Source: Pedobacter sp. D749
GTDB taxonomy: Bacteria; Bacteroidota; Bacteroidia; Sphingobacteriales; Sphingobacteriaceae
Length of the DNA stretch: 64,000 bases
NCBI RefSeq assembly: GCF_019317285.1
Contig: NZ_CP079218.1
Location: forward strand, 4,774,001-4,838,000
Direction of reading: 5' to 3'
The notes under the pieces are model-generated. The model was not told where the DNA came from and made no database searches. It saw only the letters and a program-made list of their open reading frames with translations. The translations under genes and the position numbers were made by a program. This document shows, piece by piece, positions 45,066 to 54,976 of the stretch. Within the stretch, counting starts at the first letter, position 1; each line of letters opens with the position of its first letter.

Positions 45066-46391
45066 TTACCCAATCTCCAAAGCGATTACCTGATCGGGTT
45101 CCGCATTATTTAAGGTTGTGGTAATGCTTAATTTTGATTTTTTAAAGGTATAGTTTACGGGGCTTTTATCTTTTAGCAAATAGGCTTTTTTGATTTTCTT
45201 TACCGGAACGTTCTCTAAATCAAGCGTTTTCGTTTTTCCATCAACCAGGTGGATATAAACTTTGTTGTCGCTTTGCGTAATACTTCCCCAGGCCTGTGGT
45301 TTAATAAATCCTGCTTTAGTTCCGTAAATGCTTTCTCCATAAATTTTAAGCCAGTCGCCTAAGCCGGCTAAACGATCTTGAAACTCCGGCTGAATTTTAC
45401 CACTCGGCATCGGACCAATGTTCAGTAAAAGATTGGAACCCAAACTTGCTGCTTTAACCAACATATGAACCAGTTCTTTATTTGATTTGTAATAGGTATC
45501 GCTCAAATTATATCCCCACGAATTTGAAATGGTTTCGCAGGTCTCAAGCGGTAATTTATCTGATGCCTTTTGAAAACTTAGACCTGATTTATTCTCTCCG
45601 GGAAGATCGCGTTCGAACATCTGGAAATCTTCGCCTGCAAAGGGTGTTAAGTGGTGGTTATTCCCAATCATACATTGTGGCTGAAGTTTGTGAATTAAGC
45701 CATAAATTTCATTGTATTTCCAATCAATTCGTGATGTTCTGTCTTTTGATCCTTCTGGTTCGGTTTGATCCCAATGCCCATCAAACCAGATTCCGCCAAT
45801 TTCACCATAATTGGTCAACAACTCGGTTAACTGGTTTTTCATAAACTGCAAATAACTTGCATAATCGCCTTTGCCGGTCCTGCCTGAGTTCTGCCCTGTC
45901 CGTCCGGTCTCATGCGGATAATCTTCCCTGCGCCAATCTAAAAGTGAATAATACAGGTATAGTTTTATGCCTTGCTTATGGCACTCATCGGCCATCATTT
46001 TTACGATATCTTTTTTATAGGGCGTATTCATGATGTTGAAATCAGAATATTTAGTATCCCACATACTAAAGCCATCATGATGTCTGGTGATCAGTGTAAT
46101 ATACTTCATTCCGGCATTCTTCGCCATGCTCACCCATTGTTCTGCATTAAACTCAACCGGGTTAAAAAAATCTTTAAGGTTGGTGTAATTGTGAACAGTC
46201 AACTTTCGTTCGTTCATTACCCACTCACCACTTCCTGGTATGCTAAAAGGCCCCCAGTGGATAAATAAGCCAAACCGGGCATCGTTAAACCATACTCTTT
46301 GTTTTAAGTTAGAGGCCGCAGGTGTATAATCTTGTGCTTTTAACTGTAATGCGATTAATAGTACAAGGCATATTAGGGTTAATTTTTTCAT
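45066..46391 (-). CDS. GH29 alpha-L-fucosidase
   Basis: 441 residues with a signal peptide (1-19, ending LKAQ). The TIM barrel starts with WFNDARFGLFIHWGPFSIPGSGEW (about 33-56) and includes TRHHDGFSMWDTKYSDFNI. The likely nucleophile is D204 in GGIWFDGHWD. GH29 enzymes remove alpha-L-fucose from glycan ends in the periplasm. A small C-terminal beta domain ends the protein. It is 27 nt from the S41 peptidase gene upstream, so the two may be co-transcribed; which linkage (alpha-1,2, 1,3/4 or 1,6) is cut is not evident. Confidence 0.93.
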   Translation of the reverse strand: MKKLTLICLVLLIALQLKAQDYTPAASNLKQRVWFNDARFGLFIHWGPFSIPGSGEWVMNERKLTVHNYTNLKDFFNPVEFNAEQWVSMAKNAGMKYITLITRHHDGFSMWDTKYSDFNIMNTPYKKDIVKMMADECHKQGIKLYLYYSLLDWRREDYPHETGRTGQNSGRTGKGDYASYLQFMKNQLTELLTNYGEIGGIWFDGHWDQTEPEGSKDRTSRIDWKYNEIYGLIHKLQPQCMIGNNHHLTPFAGEDFQMFERDLPGENKSGLSFQKASDKLPLETCETISNSWGYNLSDTYYKSNKELVHMLVKAASLGSNLLLNIGPMPSGKIQPEFQDRLAGLGDWLKIYGESIYGTKAGFIKPQAWGSITQSDNKVYIHLVDGKTKTLDLENVPVKKIKKAYLLKDKSPVNYTFKKSKLSITTTLNNAEPDQVIALEIG

Positions 46392-46418
46392 CAGGAAAGC
46401 AGTATAGGTAGTTTAGGT

Positions 46419-48110
46419 TTAGTCTATTGATGCGGTGGCTTTGGTTGGTTTTCCAATTACCTTGTAATTTCCGTCTCCTTTTAAAATGGCCAGAATCTGC
46501 GATTGGTTGGTAAAAAGGTTTTTAGCGGCAGCCAATTCTTTATCGTATTGAAAACTCTGCTCAATTCTTCCTTTTTCGTAAAAATAACGGCTCACAATCT
46601 GTGTTTCTAAAACTCTTTTAATTTCTGCTTTATGACTAACCAGATCCGTTTTTTTAGAAGAGGTGAGTTTATATTTTAGGTTCTCCAGATCCGTTTTTAC
46701 TTCTGCGGATTTGTTTTCCTTTTCGGCTTCAACACGTAAATCGGAAAGCAATCTTTCGGTACGGCTTTGGTAAGCCAAATCCTTATCGGCAAGGCTGCCA
46801 GAAAATGCAGCATAATCTGCATCAGATAACTGGAAAGTTTTGGCTGAAGTTAAATTTGGCTTTTCTTTCCTGTATTGATTTGCATAGTTAAAGAAAAGGT
46901 TTTTATTAAGCATTGAAATGGTAATTGGGCTTAATTTGGCTGCATCAACCACAATATCGGGATAAACACCATTACCGCTGTACACATTTCTTCCTGCTTT
47001 GGTCTGGTACATGACCATGGTAGAATCGGCAAAACGTTCGGCAATACCATCCGCATTTTTATGTGCATAATCTAATTTTTGAATACACCTGCCTGATGGC
47101 GTATAATACTTTGCAACAGTTACTTTAACCAGGCTGTTATAAGGCAGATTGAAAGTTTGCTGAACCAAACCCTTACCATAACTACGCTGCCCGATTACAA
47201 TGGCACGATCTAAATCCTGCAGCGAACCAGCAACAATTTCTGAGGCTGAAGCCGAATTTCCATTTACAAGCACCACCAACGGAACCGATGTAGAAACTGG
47301 CGCTAAAAGTGTTTTATAGGCAATGGTTTTCTCTATATTTTTGCCTTTTTGGGTAACAATAAGCTGATCCTTATTTACAAAGAGGTTCACAATTTTCACC
47401 GCTTCCTGCAAAATACCTCCACCGTTGTTTCTCAAATCTAAAACTACACCTTTTGGATTTTCTTTTTGAATGGCCAGCAGGGCATCTTTAACTTCCTGAC
47501 CAGAATTTTCCAGGAATTTATCAAGTTTAATATACCCTATTCCGTCGCCAAGCATTCCAGAATAAGAAACGTTAGGCTGTTTTATTTCATCACGGACAAG
47601 TTTTTTAGTAATTTCTTTTCCATCTCTAACCACCAACAAATCAACCGGTGTTCCTTTAGGGCCACGCAACAGCTGACTAATTTCCTGGCGGTCTTTGCCC
47701 TTTACCGCAATTCCGTTGATACTTACCACCTGATCTCCTGCCTTAATCTCACTTTTATTTGCCGGGTAACCTTCACTCACGTCGTTAATAAACAGTTTTC
47801 CATCGATAAAAACAGTGCTGGCACCAATACCTCCGTACTGCGTGCTTACATATTTTAGTTTGTAATCTTCAATTTCCGATTCGGGAACATATTCAGTATA
47901 CGGATCCAAACTATCTAACATGGCATCAATGCCTGTTTTCATCAACTGAGGGGCATTGGTATCATCTACATAGTTGATATTGATTTCTTTATAGAGTGAG
48001 GCAAAAATATCCAGGTTTTTAGAAACCAGAAATAAATCTTCTTTAAATGAAAAAGATAAAGCAGCCAGCCCGAAACCTGCTGCTAAAAGACCATATTTTA
48101 GTTTCTTCAT
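46419..48110 (-). CDS. S41 family C-terminal processing peptidase (CtpA/Prc-like)
   Basis: 563 residues from the Met at 48110 (MKKLKYGLLAAG), with an N-terminal signal or anchor segment (about 5-22). An N-terminal helical domain with DPYTEYVPESE, a PDZ domain (about 80-165, VVSINGIAVKGKDRQEI), then the protease core with the catalytic Ser in the NSASASE motif and the Lys of SYGKGLVQ; a helical C-terminal domain follows. It degrades or trims periplasmic proteins from their C-terminal ends. Position next to the glycosidase genes may be accidental. Confidence 0.92.
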   Translation of the reverse strand: MKKLKYGLLAAGFGLAALSFSFKEDLFLVSKNLDIFASLYKEININYVDDTNAPQLMKTGIDAMLDSLDPYTEYVPESEIEDYKLKYVSTQYGGIGASTVFIDGKLFINDVSEGYPANKSEIKAGDQVVSINGIAVKGKDRQEISQLLRGPKGTPVDLLVVRDGKEITKKLVRDEIKQPNVSYSGMLGDGIGYIKLDKFLENSGQEVKDALLAIQKENPKGVVLDLRNNGGGILQEAVKIVNLFVNKDQLIVTQKGKNIEKTIAYKTLLAPVSTSVPLVVLVNGNSASASEIVAGSLQDLDRAIVIGQRSYGKGLVQQTFNLPYNSLVKVTVAKYYTPSGRCIQKLDYAHKNADGIAERFADSTMVMYQTKAGRNVYSGNGVYPDIVVDAAKLSPITISMLNKNLFFNYANQYRKEKPNLTSAKTFQLSDADYAAFSGSLADKDLAYQSRTERLLSDLRVEAEKENKSAEVKTDLENLKYKLTSSKKTDLVSHKAEIKRVLETQIVSRYFYEKGRIEQSFQYDKELAAAKNLFTNQSQILAILKGDGNYKVIGKPTKATASID

Positions 48111-48298
48111 TCTCCTGTTTATTTTAATTCCAATAGTGCAGAACAATAGATTATTACCTGTTTGAAAGATTATTTAGTAATTCTGTACAAACGTAAATGT
48201 ACAAAAAGCAATAAATATTAAAAACAGCTTATTTGGACCAAGCGTAAATTAAGCGTTACGCTAAAAAGGAAGCAGAAATTGGCCTTTTAAGAGAGAAA

Positions 48299-48514
48299 CT
48301 AAAGTCTGTTGCCTTTGGTATCGGCAAGTGCTTTCTGAATTGTAAATTCGATATAGGTACGGTCGCGTTTCACCAAACGCATTAAATCTTCAATCAATTG
48401 ATCTTCTTTGCCAGGAGTAAATTCTAAAGGCTCATTCGCCAGATCGCGGTATTTCCTTAAAAACTTAGTTTTTACTTTAAATGCAGTTTCAGAAGTCAGT
48501 TGAAAATTAGCCAT
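48299..48514 (-). CDS. Small conserved hypothetical protein
   Basis: 71 residues from the Met at 48514 (MANFQLTSETAF); the longer reading from 48583 adds a low-complexity N-terminus. It is acidic and basic in alternation and helical (KVKTKFLRKYRDLA, EDQLIEDLMRLVKRDRTYIEFTIQKAL). No domain is recognised. Its reading frame and codon use resemble its neighbours. It is probably cytoplasmic. Confidence 0.6.
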   Translation of the reverse strand: MANFQLTSETAFKVKTKFLRKYRDLANEPLEFTPGKEDQLIEDLMRLVKRDRTYIEFTIQKALADTKGNRL

Positions 48515-48774
48515 GGCATATTTTATTTGATGCAAAAGTAAAAAATATTTGTTCAGGTTAATACTTTTTATGTGATGTGACAAAAAAAGTAGACATTCGC
48601 GGATTCTTTTTGCACGATAATTGTGTTAAAACTGCGTTATAAAACTCAGCCGGGTATTAAAGCCCATAAGATGTAAATTTTAAAATTGAAACCAGAACCT
48701 GCAAAAACACCATAAAAATGGCATTTGCAGCGATTTATGGAATCACTGAACTTAAAAAAAGCAAATTAAACAAC

Positions 48775-49377
48775 ATGAAAAAGATTATCTTCTCCATTGT
48801 TTTCCTAACCCTGGGTTGGGCAACATCACAGGCACAAACCTTTAATCTAGGTGTAAAAGCCGGCGTTAACTTAGCTAAAATTAATGCAGATTTTGCAAGT
48901 GAAGAAAACCGTTTAGGTTATCAGATCGGTGCATGGGCACGTATTGGCGGTGCAAGTTTTTATGTGCAGCCAGAGGCTTACATTGGCAGCAAAGGCAACA
49001 AATTCATCAGTATTCAGCAAAACAACGGTAATGAAGTAGCTGCTGAAGGAAAAGTAAAATTTACCACTTTAGATGTTCCTGTGTTGTTGGGAACAAAATT
49101 TGGCGCTAAAAATTTAAACTTCCGTGTAATGGCCGGCCCGGTAATTTCATTTATCCTGGATGAAAATTCGTCATTTAGCTCAGCCTATCAGCAAGCAACA
49201 GATTTCGACAATTACAAAAACCAGGCATTGGGTTTACAGGCCGGTGCCGGTGTAGATGTAGGTAATATTTCAGTTGATTTACGTTATGAAGCTGGTTTAT
49301 CAAACATCAGTAGAAGTGAAAAATATAGCCAGAAACCTAATTTATTTCAATTGAGTTTAGGATTTAAGATTTTGTAA
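48775..49377 (+). CDS. PorT-type outer-membrane beta-barrel protein
   Basis: 200 residues from the Met at 48775 (MKKIIFSIVFL), with signal peptide ending SQAQ. Eight or so amphipathic strands follow: FNLGVKAGVNLAKI, ENRLGYQIGAWARIG, ASFYVQPEAYIGSKG and so on up to the C-terminal LFQLSLGFKIL. This is the small beta-barrel (PorT/OMP_b-brl) class common in Bacteroidota, of unknown specific role. A strong bidirectional terminator follows. Confidence 0.8.
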   Translation: MKKIIFSIVFLTLGWATSQAQTFNLGVKAGVNLAKINADFASEENRLGYQIGAWARIGGASFYVQPEAYIGSKGNKFISIQQNNGNEVAAEGKVKFTTLDVPVLLGTKFGAKNLNFRVMAGPVISFILDENSSFSSAYQQATDFDNYKNQALGLQAGAGVDVGNISVDLRYEAGLSNISRSEKYSQKPNLFQLSLGFKIL

Positions 49378-49413
49378 ACAGCAAAAAAATGCTGTAATGC
49401 AAATTTAAAGACA

Positions 49414-49445
49414 TAAAAAAAGCCATCAATAGATGGCTTTTTTTA
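49414..49445. terminator. Bidirectional terminator
   Basis: A stem AAAAAAAGCCATC / GATGGCTTTTTTT with a 4-nt loop, flanked by A and T runs, sits between the plus-strand barrel gene and the minus-strand DUF4397 gene; it can serve both. Confidence 0.9.
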
Positions 49446-49456
49446 TAAAATTTCTC

Positions 49457-50251
49457 CTAATAAAAAGTAGTGTAAAATGTAACCGCGAGCGGATAAGTAG
49501 TACTGCCCGCCACCCCTCGTATATAAATGGTATACGCCCTGCCTTTGGTGAGTGTAAATGTTGAACCTGATGCAATTAGCGGAGTACCTGTTCCTGCAAT
49601 GTTAACAAATAGTTTTGGAGCAGGTGCTGTACCAGGACCTAAGTTTGGTATTTCTGTCCATGTGGTAGCTGTTCCATAAGCAACATTCGAAATTATCCTG
49701 GTTCCTGCAACGGCATCTTTAACCAAATCCAGATTGGGGCTGCCATTATACAGGTTAACCATGCGTACAAAGATTTTAGACGTATCTAGTGTAGGCCTGC
49801 TATCTTCAACCATTAAAGATGATGGAATTTTTTTACTTGTTGCTGTGTATTGACCTGTTGTATAAATGGTATAATACTTTCCTGCCTCCGGTGTGATCGT
49901 TGTATTAAAAACCTCCAAATTGGGATCAGGAACAACTGTTGGGATAATTTTAGCAGTTAAATTGTGTGAGCCAGGACTTGTAACGGCATAACCTAGATCA
50001 GGAAACAGGCCATTATATGCATAACCTGCATTTTCTACACCTAAACTGGATAGTGATGACGAAAACTTAGTACCATCCATATAGAAAGTAAGCGCAGGAC
50101 TACCTGGTGTAAGGTTCAGAATTTTTAGGTATGAATATTTGGGATCTGCCGGACTTATTTTTTCGTAAGCTGTATTTTCTACAAGATCGCCTTTTTTACA
50201 AGCGGAGAATAATCCAATACTAACCGCAATAAAATATAATATCTTTTTCAT
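49457..50251 (-). CDS. DUF4397-type lipoprotein in a SusCD operon
   Basis: 264 residues from the Met at 50251, with lipobox FSAC (about residue 18). Two related beta-rich domains (about 40-140 and 150-264) each begin with a KILNLTPGSPALTFYMDG or RMVNLYNGSPNLDLVKD type block, the DUF4397 pattern, and contain YTIYTTGQ and YTIYIRGV strands. It lies 23 nt after susD and is last in the susC-susD unit, the place where surface glycan-binding lipoproteins (SusE/F-like) are often found. Binding of substrate at the surface is inferred from that place only. Confidence 0.75.
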   Translation of the reverse strand: MKKILYFIAVSIGLFSACKKGDLVENTAYEKISPADPKYSYLKILNLTPGSPALTFYMDGTKFSSSLSSLGVENAGYAYNGLFPDLGYAVTSPGSHNLTAKIIPTVVPDPNLEVFNTTITPEAGKYYTIYTTGQYTATSKKIPSSLMVEDSRPTLDTSKIFVRMVNLYNGSPNLDLVKDAVAGTRIISNVAYGTATTWTEIPNLGPGTAPAPKLFVNIAGTGTPLIASGSTFTLTKGRAYTIYIRGVAGSTTYPLAVTFYTTFY

Positions 50252-50274
50252 TTTTCTTTTTAATAATGGTGAAA

Positions 50275-51831
50275 TTACGGTTGAGAGAACCACATTTTAT
50301 AGGTGTGATAATCGTTTTTGTCAGCTCCTATTTTCTTCAGCGCTTCAACATTCCATAAGTACTCAGAGTTGTAGCGTGGACGATACCGTTGCGCTGGTTT
50401 GCCTCCGTTATCGGTAAAGAAACTGGCCGGAAACCTATACACGTTTAAGTAAGGATTATTCCCTGCAGCATCCCCAACATTATAATTATATTTTCTTAAA
50501 TCGCACCATGTTTCTACAAATCCGTAGCCATACAGCGCTAAGTATTTCTGTAACATAATATCTTTTAAAGTTAAGGCTGCCGCCGTTTGCTTAACGGAAG
50601 TACTGGCCAAATAAGCTGCTTTTTCTGCAGGGGTTATGGCTGTTCCCAAAGCGCTTACAAAATCAATACTAGAGCTTATGCCATTTAGATAAGCGGTATA
50701 AGCTAAACCCAAATCGCCCTTTCTAAATGCAGCTTCTGCCTTAATAAATTGCATTTCGCTATACGTCATGATCGGAAAACCAGCATTATCTTTAAATAAA
50801 TATTTTCCTTGATTTGGCCCAGGGTTAGCGCCTCCAACTACTCCCCAAACGTTTGGAATCTGGTTTTTATTTACTGCAGTTCCGCCATCTAAAGTAAATG
50901 GTGCCGTACCTCTGAAAATAAGATCTGGTGATGCTGTTAACATGTTATTGCGACGGGGATCGATAATCAGAGGCGTGTTGGCAACGGCAAAAGTAGTACC
51001 ATCAAGCAAGGCAACCATTATTGCAGTTTGACGATAAGCACCCATATTTGCTCTTAACGGCCCAAAGAAATTACCATTTGCAGCTGTAGTTCCGGTATTG
51101 GGAACAATAAAATTATCCGCATTACCGGCTAAAGATTTATCAACATATTCGATCACTTTTGCCGGATCATAAATTGCTTTGTTAACCAGATTATTTGCAT
51201 TTCTGGCTAAAATACCATAGTTAAACTTTATCCATTTGGCATTGTCACCAGCATAAATCAAATCAGCAGGCCCAAACTTAACTACTGTACCTGCACCATC
51301 TGTTCTGGTAAAATTGGATATTGATTGATTCGCCAGCCTTACTACTTCGGCATAAACCTCTGGTTGCGTATCGTAATCATACACGTATCGATTAACATCA
51401 AAGGCTTGTTTTAAAATAATATCGCCGTGGTAATCGGTTGTAGTTTGCCAACTCCAGGCTTTCAAGGCCTGAGCCATTCCTACATAATTCCATTCCTGTT
51501 TTGCTTCAGAATCTTCAACAATCAAGTTCAAGTTTGCACCTAAACCAAAATAATTGGTTCTCCATATCTCGCCCATGGCATCGCTACCAGAAATCCAGCC
51601 GTGTTGCTCACCCACATTCACAGCTCCTCCAAAATATTGGATAAGTCCACCTAAATATCTCGAATCGAACTGAACACCCCGCTCCATCTGAGCGAACAAC
51701 GGCGGCGTTAATGTTTTGCTCGAAACTTCTTGCGGGGTAGCCGGATCTGTATTTACATCCAGATACTTTTTACACCCTGAAGTAGTTATTATTGAAGCAA
51801 AAACTGATAATAATAAATATATCTTTTTCAT
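50275..51831 (-). CDS. SusD/RagB-family nutrient-binding lipoprotein
   Basis: 518 residues with lipobox TSGC (about Cys20) followed by KKYLDVNTDPATPQEVS, the typical start of the SusD-like-2 group. The protein is helical (TPR-like), with conserved YAGDNAKWIKFNYGILARNANNL and the late WCDLRKYNYN...YRFPASFF block near the C-terminus. SusD lids a SusC transporter and presents oligosaccharide or peptide substrates. It starts 11 nt after the SusC stop. Substrate unknown. Confidence 0.92.
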   Translation of the reverse strand: MKKIYLLLSVFASIITTSGCKKYLDVNTDPATPQEVSSKTLTPPLFAQMERGVQFDSRYLGGLIQYFGGAVNVGEQHGWISGSDAMGEIWRTNYFGLGANLNLIVEDSEAKQEWNYVGMAQALKAWSWQTTTDYHGDIILKQAFDVNRYVYDYDTQPEVYAEVVRLANQSISNFTRTDGAGTVVKFGPADLIYAGDNAKWIKFNYGILARNANNLVNKAIYDPAKVIEYVDKSLAGNADNFIVPNTGTTAANGNFFGPLRANMGAYRQTAIMVALLDGTTFAVANTPLIIDPRRNNMLTASPDLIFRGTAPFTLDGGTAVNKNQIPNVWGVVGGANPGPNQGKYLFKDNAGFPIMTYSEMQFIKAEAAFRKGDLGLAYTAYLNGISSSIDFVSALGTAITPAEKAAYLASTSVKQTAAALTLKDIMLQKYLALYGYGFVETWCDLRKYNYNVGDAAGNNPYLNVYRFPASFFTDNGGKPAQRYRPRYNSEYLWNVEALKKIGADKNDYHTYKMWFSQP

Positions 51832-51842
51832 CTCTTTAATCT

Positions 51843-54800
51843 TTAAAAACCAATTTTTACACCTAAATTATAACCCCTTGGTAAGCCTACAGAACCAAAA
51901 TCAATACCTGTTCCTCCTAAACCACCAGATGCAGCACTTAATCCGTTAACCGATGGATCTACACCTTTGTAATTGGTAATCAACAGCAAATCAGTACCGG
52001 TTGCAAAAACACTGGCGCTTTTAATTACCCTGCTTTTTTCGAAAATGGTTTTTGGCAGGTTATAACTTAAAGTAATATCCTTTAGCCTGATCCAATTGAT
52101 ATCTTTTTCTAAGAAATCGGCTGTATTGTAGAGTGTTGAATAATACGTAGTTGTGATATATGGAATAACCACAACATTGTTCTTGGTTGGGTTAGCCGAA
52201 TTCTCAAGTCCATCGCGCATTACACCTGCTATAATACGGGGCACTTCACGATCGGTACTTAATTTAGATAGACCTCTGGCATATAAATATAATTCTGTCG
52301 CATTATAAATATCTCCACCCTTACGCAGATCAAGCAAAAAAGAAAGATTAAAGTTTTTATAGGTAAAGCTGTTGGATAACCCAATCATAATATCTGGCGC
52401 ACGGTCGCCCATTTGAGTAAAATTAGCATCCTTAATCGGCATTCCGCTTGCCGGATTGATTAGAAGCTGGCCGTCTTTATTCCTTAAGTAATCTATACCA
52501 GCAAAAGCAGATATTGATGTACCAACGGCATATTGTGCCCTAACGTTATCAAAAAGCCAACTGTCCGACACATAAAACACATCCTGATTTGCAGGTAATG
52601 ATAATATTTTACCTCTTGATCTTGATGCATTAGCCGAAATATCCCAGCTAAAGTTCTGCGTTTTAACCGGAGTACCTTTTATTAAAAGCTCAAATCCATG
52701 AACCCTTATTTTTCCGCTGTTAATGTACTGTAACACTGCTCCTGATGCATAACTTAAACGGGGTGCGGTAATTTGTTTATCAGAAAGGTTATGATAATAA
52801 GAGAAATCGAACGATAATCTGTTATTAAAGAAACCCAGTTCCATACCAATTTCTTTAGCGGTTGTAAATTCTGCCTCAAGATTTGGATTGCCCATATTTA
52901 CATCTAATGCATACCCCCCGCCAGTTGTTTGTTGAGCAATAAGTTTGTTATCAGTAACATATGCTACCCTGGCATCTTTACCTGATTGCCCCCATGAACC
53001 TCTTAATTTACCATAAGATAACCATCCTAAATCTTTTACTGCCTGCAAATTAGAAAACACAAAACTTAATGATGTTGCAGGATAAAAGAATGTATTATTT
53101 TTTTGTGGTAAGGTTGATGATAAATCCTGACGACCTGACAAGGTTAGGTACAGATAATTATCATATCCTAGCTCGGCATTAGCAAAGAAACCAACTTTAC
53201 GTTTTAGCTCATTTGTATAAGCAACCCTTTGCGTAGTGGGATCGATGTTATTCATGCTAAAAAAATTTGGTTGATAAAAACGCGTACCAAACTGGGCGTT
53301 AACCTGGTAAGAATCGTCTTTGATCTCTGTACCCACTCTAATTACAGGTTTAAACTTTCCAAAATCTTTTTTTGCGGTGGCTACAAAGTTGGCTGTAACC
53401 AATCTTTCATTTGCATTGTAGGTATTTAAGCCTCCACCAGCATTGGTGGTTTGAGCTTTATTGGCCTCATACGATTGAACATCATAGGCAGATAATCCGG
53501 TTTGAGAAAAAATATCTGCCCCGGCAGTTCCCTGCATACTTAACCAATTAGTTGGCGTATAGGTAAAACCGATATTGCCTAACACACGGTTCATTTTATC
53601 GTAGTTTGGATTTCTTTCTACTCCCCAGTAAGGATTATCCAGTTCGCCACTCAAGCTTCCCGTAATGGTTCTTCTTTCGCCAAGTGGTGTTAAATAATTC
53701 CGCATATCATCTGTTAATGGCCACGATAATGCACTTAACATTGGGCTACTTACTCCTTTATAGGTTTTATCTGTCCTGGATGAGATCAGGTTTAGTGAAG
53801 CATTCATGCTAATTTTATCACTAATTTTAGAAGTCGCGTTTATTTTACCGTTAATTGTATTGTACGCTGTACCCGGAATAATCCCTTTTTGATCAGTATA
53901 ACTTACTGTTGTTCTGACCGAAAGTTTTTCACTTCCGCCTTCAATGGTTGCGTTATGTTTTTGTGTAAACCCTGTTTTGTAAAAATTGCCAATGTTATCG
54001 TAGATTGTTTTATTTGCCGGATACTTTGCACCAAAGAAAGTACGGGTTCTTTGTTCCTCATCGAAAACCCCTCCTGCGCCACCACCATAAGTGGTTTGCA
54101 CTTCAGGATAACGGTAAGTATTTTCTAAACGAAAAGAATTGCTGTACGATACACGTGCGGTACCTGCTTTTGCTCTTTTTGTGGTGATTACCACAGCACC
54201 CGATGCTCCATCAGTTCCATATAAAGCTGAAGCTTCAGGCCCTTTCAAAATGGTTAGTGATTCTATTTCTTCCGGATTAATATCCATGGCTCTATTACCG
54301 TAGTCGTTCTGACGGTTAAAGGTTCCCTGGCCTACTAAATTATACTCACTGAAAGTACGGTTAGAAATAGGCAGTCCATCTACCACAAAAAGTGGCTGGT
54401 TATCACCATCAAGAGAGATACCTCCACGTATGATCATTGTTGCAGATGCGCCAGGGGTACCCATTGTAGGGGTAATTGTGGCTCCGGCAACCCTTCCCTG
54501 CAAGGCATTTAAAAAGTTGTCCCGCTGTGTATCAGCAATATCTGCCCCTTTTAATGTTTGTGCAGAATAGCCTAAAGCATCTTTTGATCTTTTGATACCA
54601 AAAGCTGTAACCACTACCTCGTTCAGGTTACCAGCATCAGGCGAAAGATTAACATTAATAGAAGAGTTTGAACCAACTGATCTTTCGAAAGTTTTATAAC
54701 CAATGTAAGAAAAGGTAAGCACGTCTGTTTTTAATGCCTTAATAGAGTAGTTTCCATCAGCATTAGTTTGTGCAACTGTAGTGCTTCCCTTTACTCTAAT

Positions 54801-54923
54801 GGAAACACCGGGTATAGGTCCATCAGTTGATGTAACCTTACCGGTAATGGTTATTTGTTGTGCAATGGCATGAGCCAGCAACAAAAACATACCAATAAAA
54901 ATTAGTAGTAGTTTTTTTTTCAT
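51843..54923 (-). CDS. SusC/RagA-family TonB-dependent transporter
   Basis: 1026 residues with signal peptide ending AIAQ (about 21). A carboxypeptidase-regulatory domain (about 22-105, ITGKVTSTDGPIPGVSIRVKG), then the plug with NALQGRVAGATITPTMGTPGASATMIIRGG and LFVVDGLPIS, then a 22-strand barrel ending in LPRGYNLGVKIGF. It pumps glycan or peptide fragments across the outer membrane using TonB. First gene of a susC-susD-DUF4397 operon that diverges from deoR. Confidence 0.95.
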   Translation of the reverse strand: MKKKLLLIFIGMFLLLAHAIAQQITITGKVTSTDGPIPGVSIRVKGSTTVAQTNADGNYSIKALKTDVLTFSYIGYKTFERSVGSNSSINVNLSPDAGNLNEVVVTAFGIKRSKDALGYSAQTLKGADIADTQRDNFLNALQGRVAGATITPTMGTPGASATMIIRGGISLDGDNQPLFVVDGLPISNRTFSEYNLVGQGTFNRQNDYGNRAMDINPEEIESLTILKGPEASALYGTDGASGAVVITTKRAKAGTARVSYSNSFRLENTYRYPEVQTTYGGGAGGVFDEEQRTRTFFGAKYPANKTIYDNIGNFYKTGFTQKHNATIEGGSEKLSVRTTVSYTDQKGIIPGTAYNTINGKINATSKISDKISMNASLNLISSRTDKTYKGVSSPMLSALSWPLTDDMRNYLTPLGERRTITGSLSGELDNPYWGVERNPNYDKMNRVLGNIGFTYTPTNWLSMQGTAGADIFSQTGLSAYDVQSYEANKAQTTNAGGGLNTYNANERLVTANFVATAKKDFGKFKPVIRVGTEIKDDSYQVNAQFGTRFYQPNFFSMNNIDPTTQRVAYTNELKRKVGFFANAELGYDNYLYLTLSGRQDLSSTLPQKNNTFFYPATSLSFVFSNLQAVKDLGWLSYGKLRGSWGQSGKDARVAYVTDNKLIAQQTTGGGYALDVNMGNPNLEAEFTTAKEIGMELGFFNNRLSFDFSYYHNLSDKQITAPRLSYASGAVLQYINSGKIRVHGFELLIKGTPVKTQNFSWDISANASRSRGKILSLPANQDVFYVSDSWLFDNVRAQYAVGTSISAFAGIDYLRNKDGQLLINPASGMPIKDANFTQMGDRAPDIMIGLSNSFTYKNFNLSFLLDLRKGGDIYNATELYLYARGLSKLSTDREVPRIIAGVMRDGLENSANPTKNNVVVIPYITTTYYSTLYNTADFLEKDINWIRLKDITLSYNLPKTIFEKSRVIKSASVFATGTDLLLITNYKGVDPSVNGLSAASGGLGGTGIDFGSVGLPRGYNLGVKIGF

Positions 54924-54976
54924 AAACTGCCTGTTTAGTTAAGGATAAGATTGTTAGTTGTTGTTAGTTAATATTA

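Noticed and set aside
48241-48262. Short inverted repeat AGCGTAA...TTACGCT between the S41 peptidase and the small hypothetical gene
   Set aside because: Only 7 bp per arm and no adjacent promoter-like element, so it is not strong enough to list.
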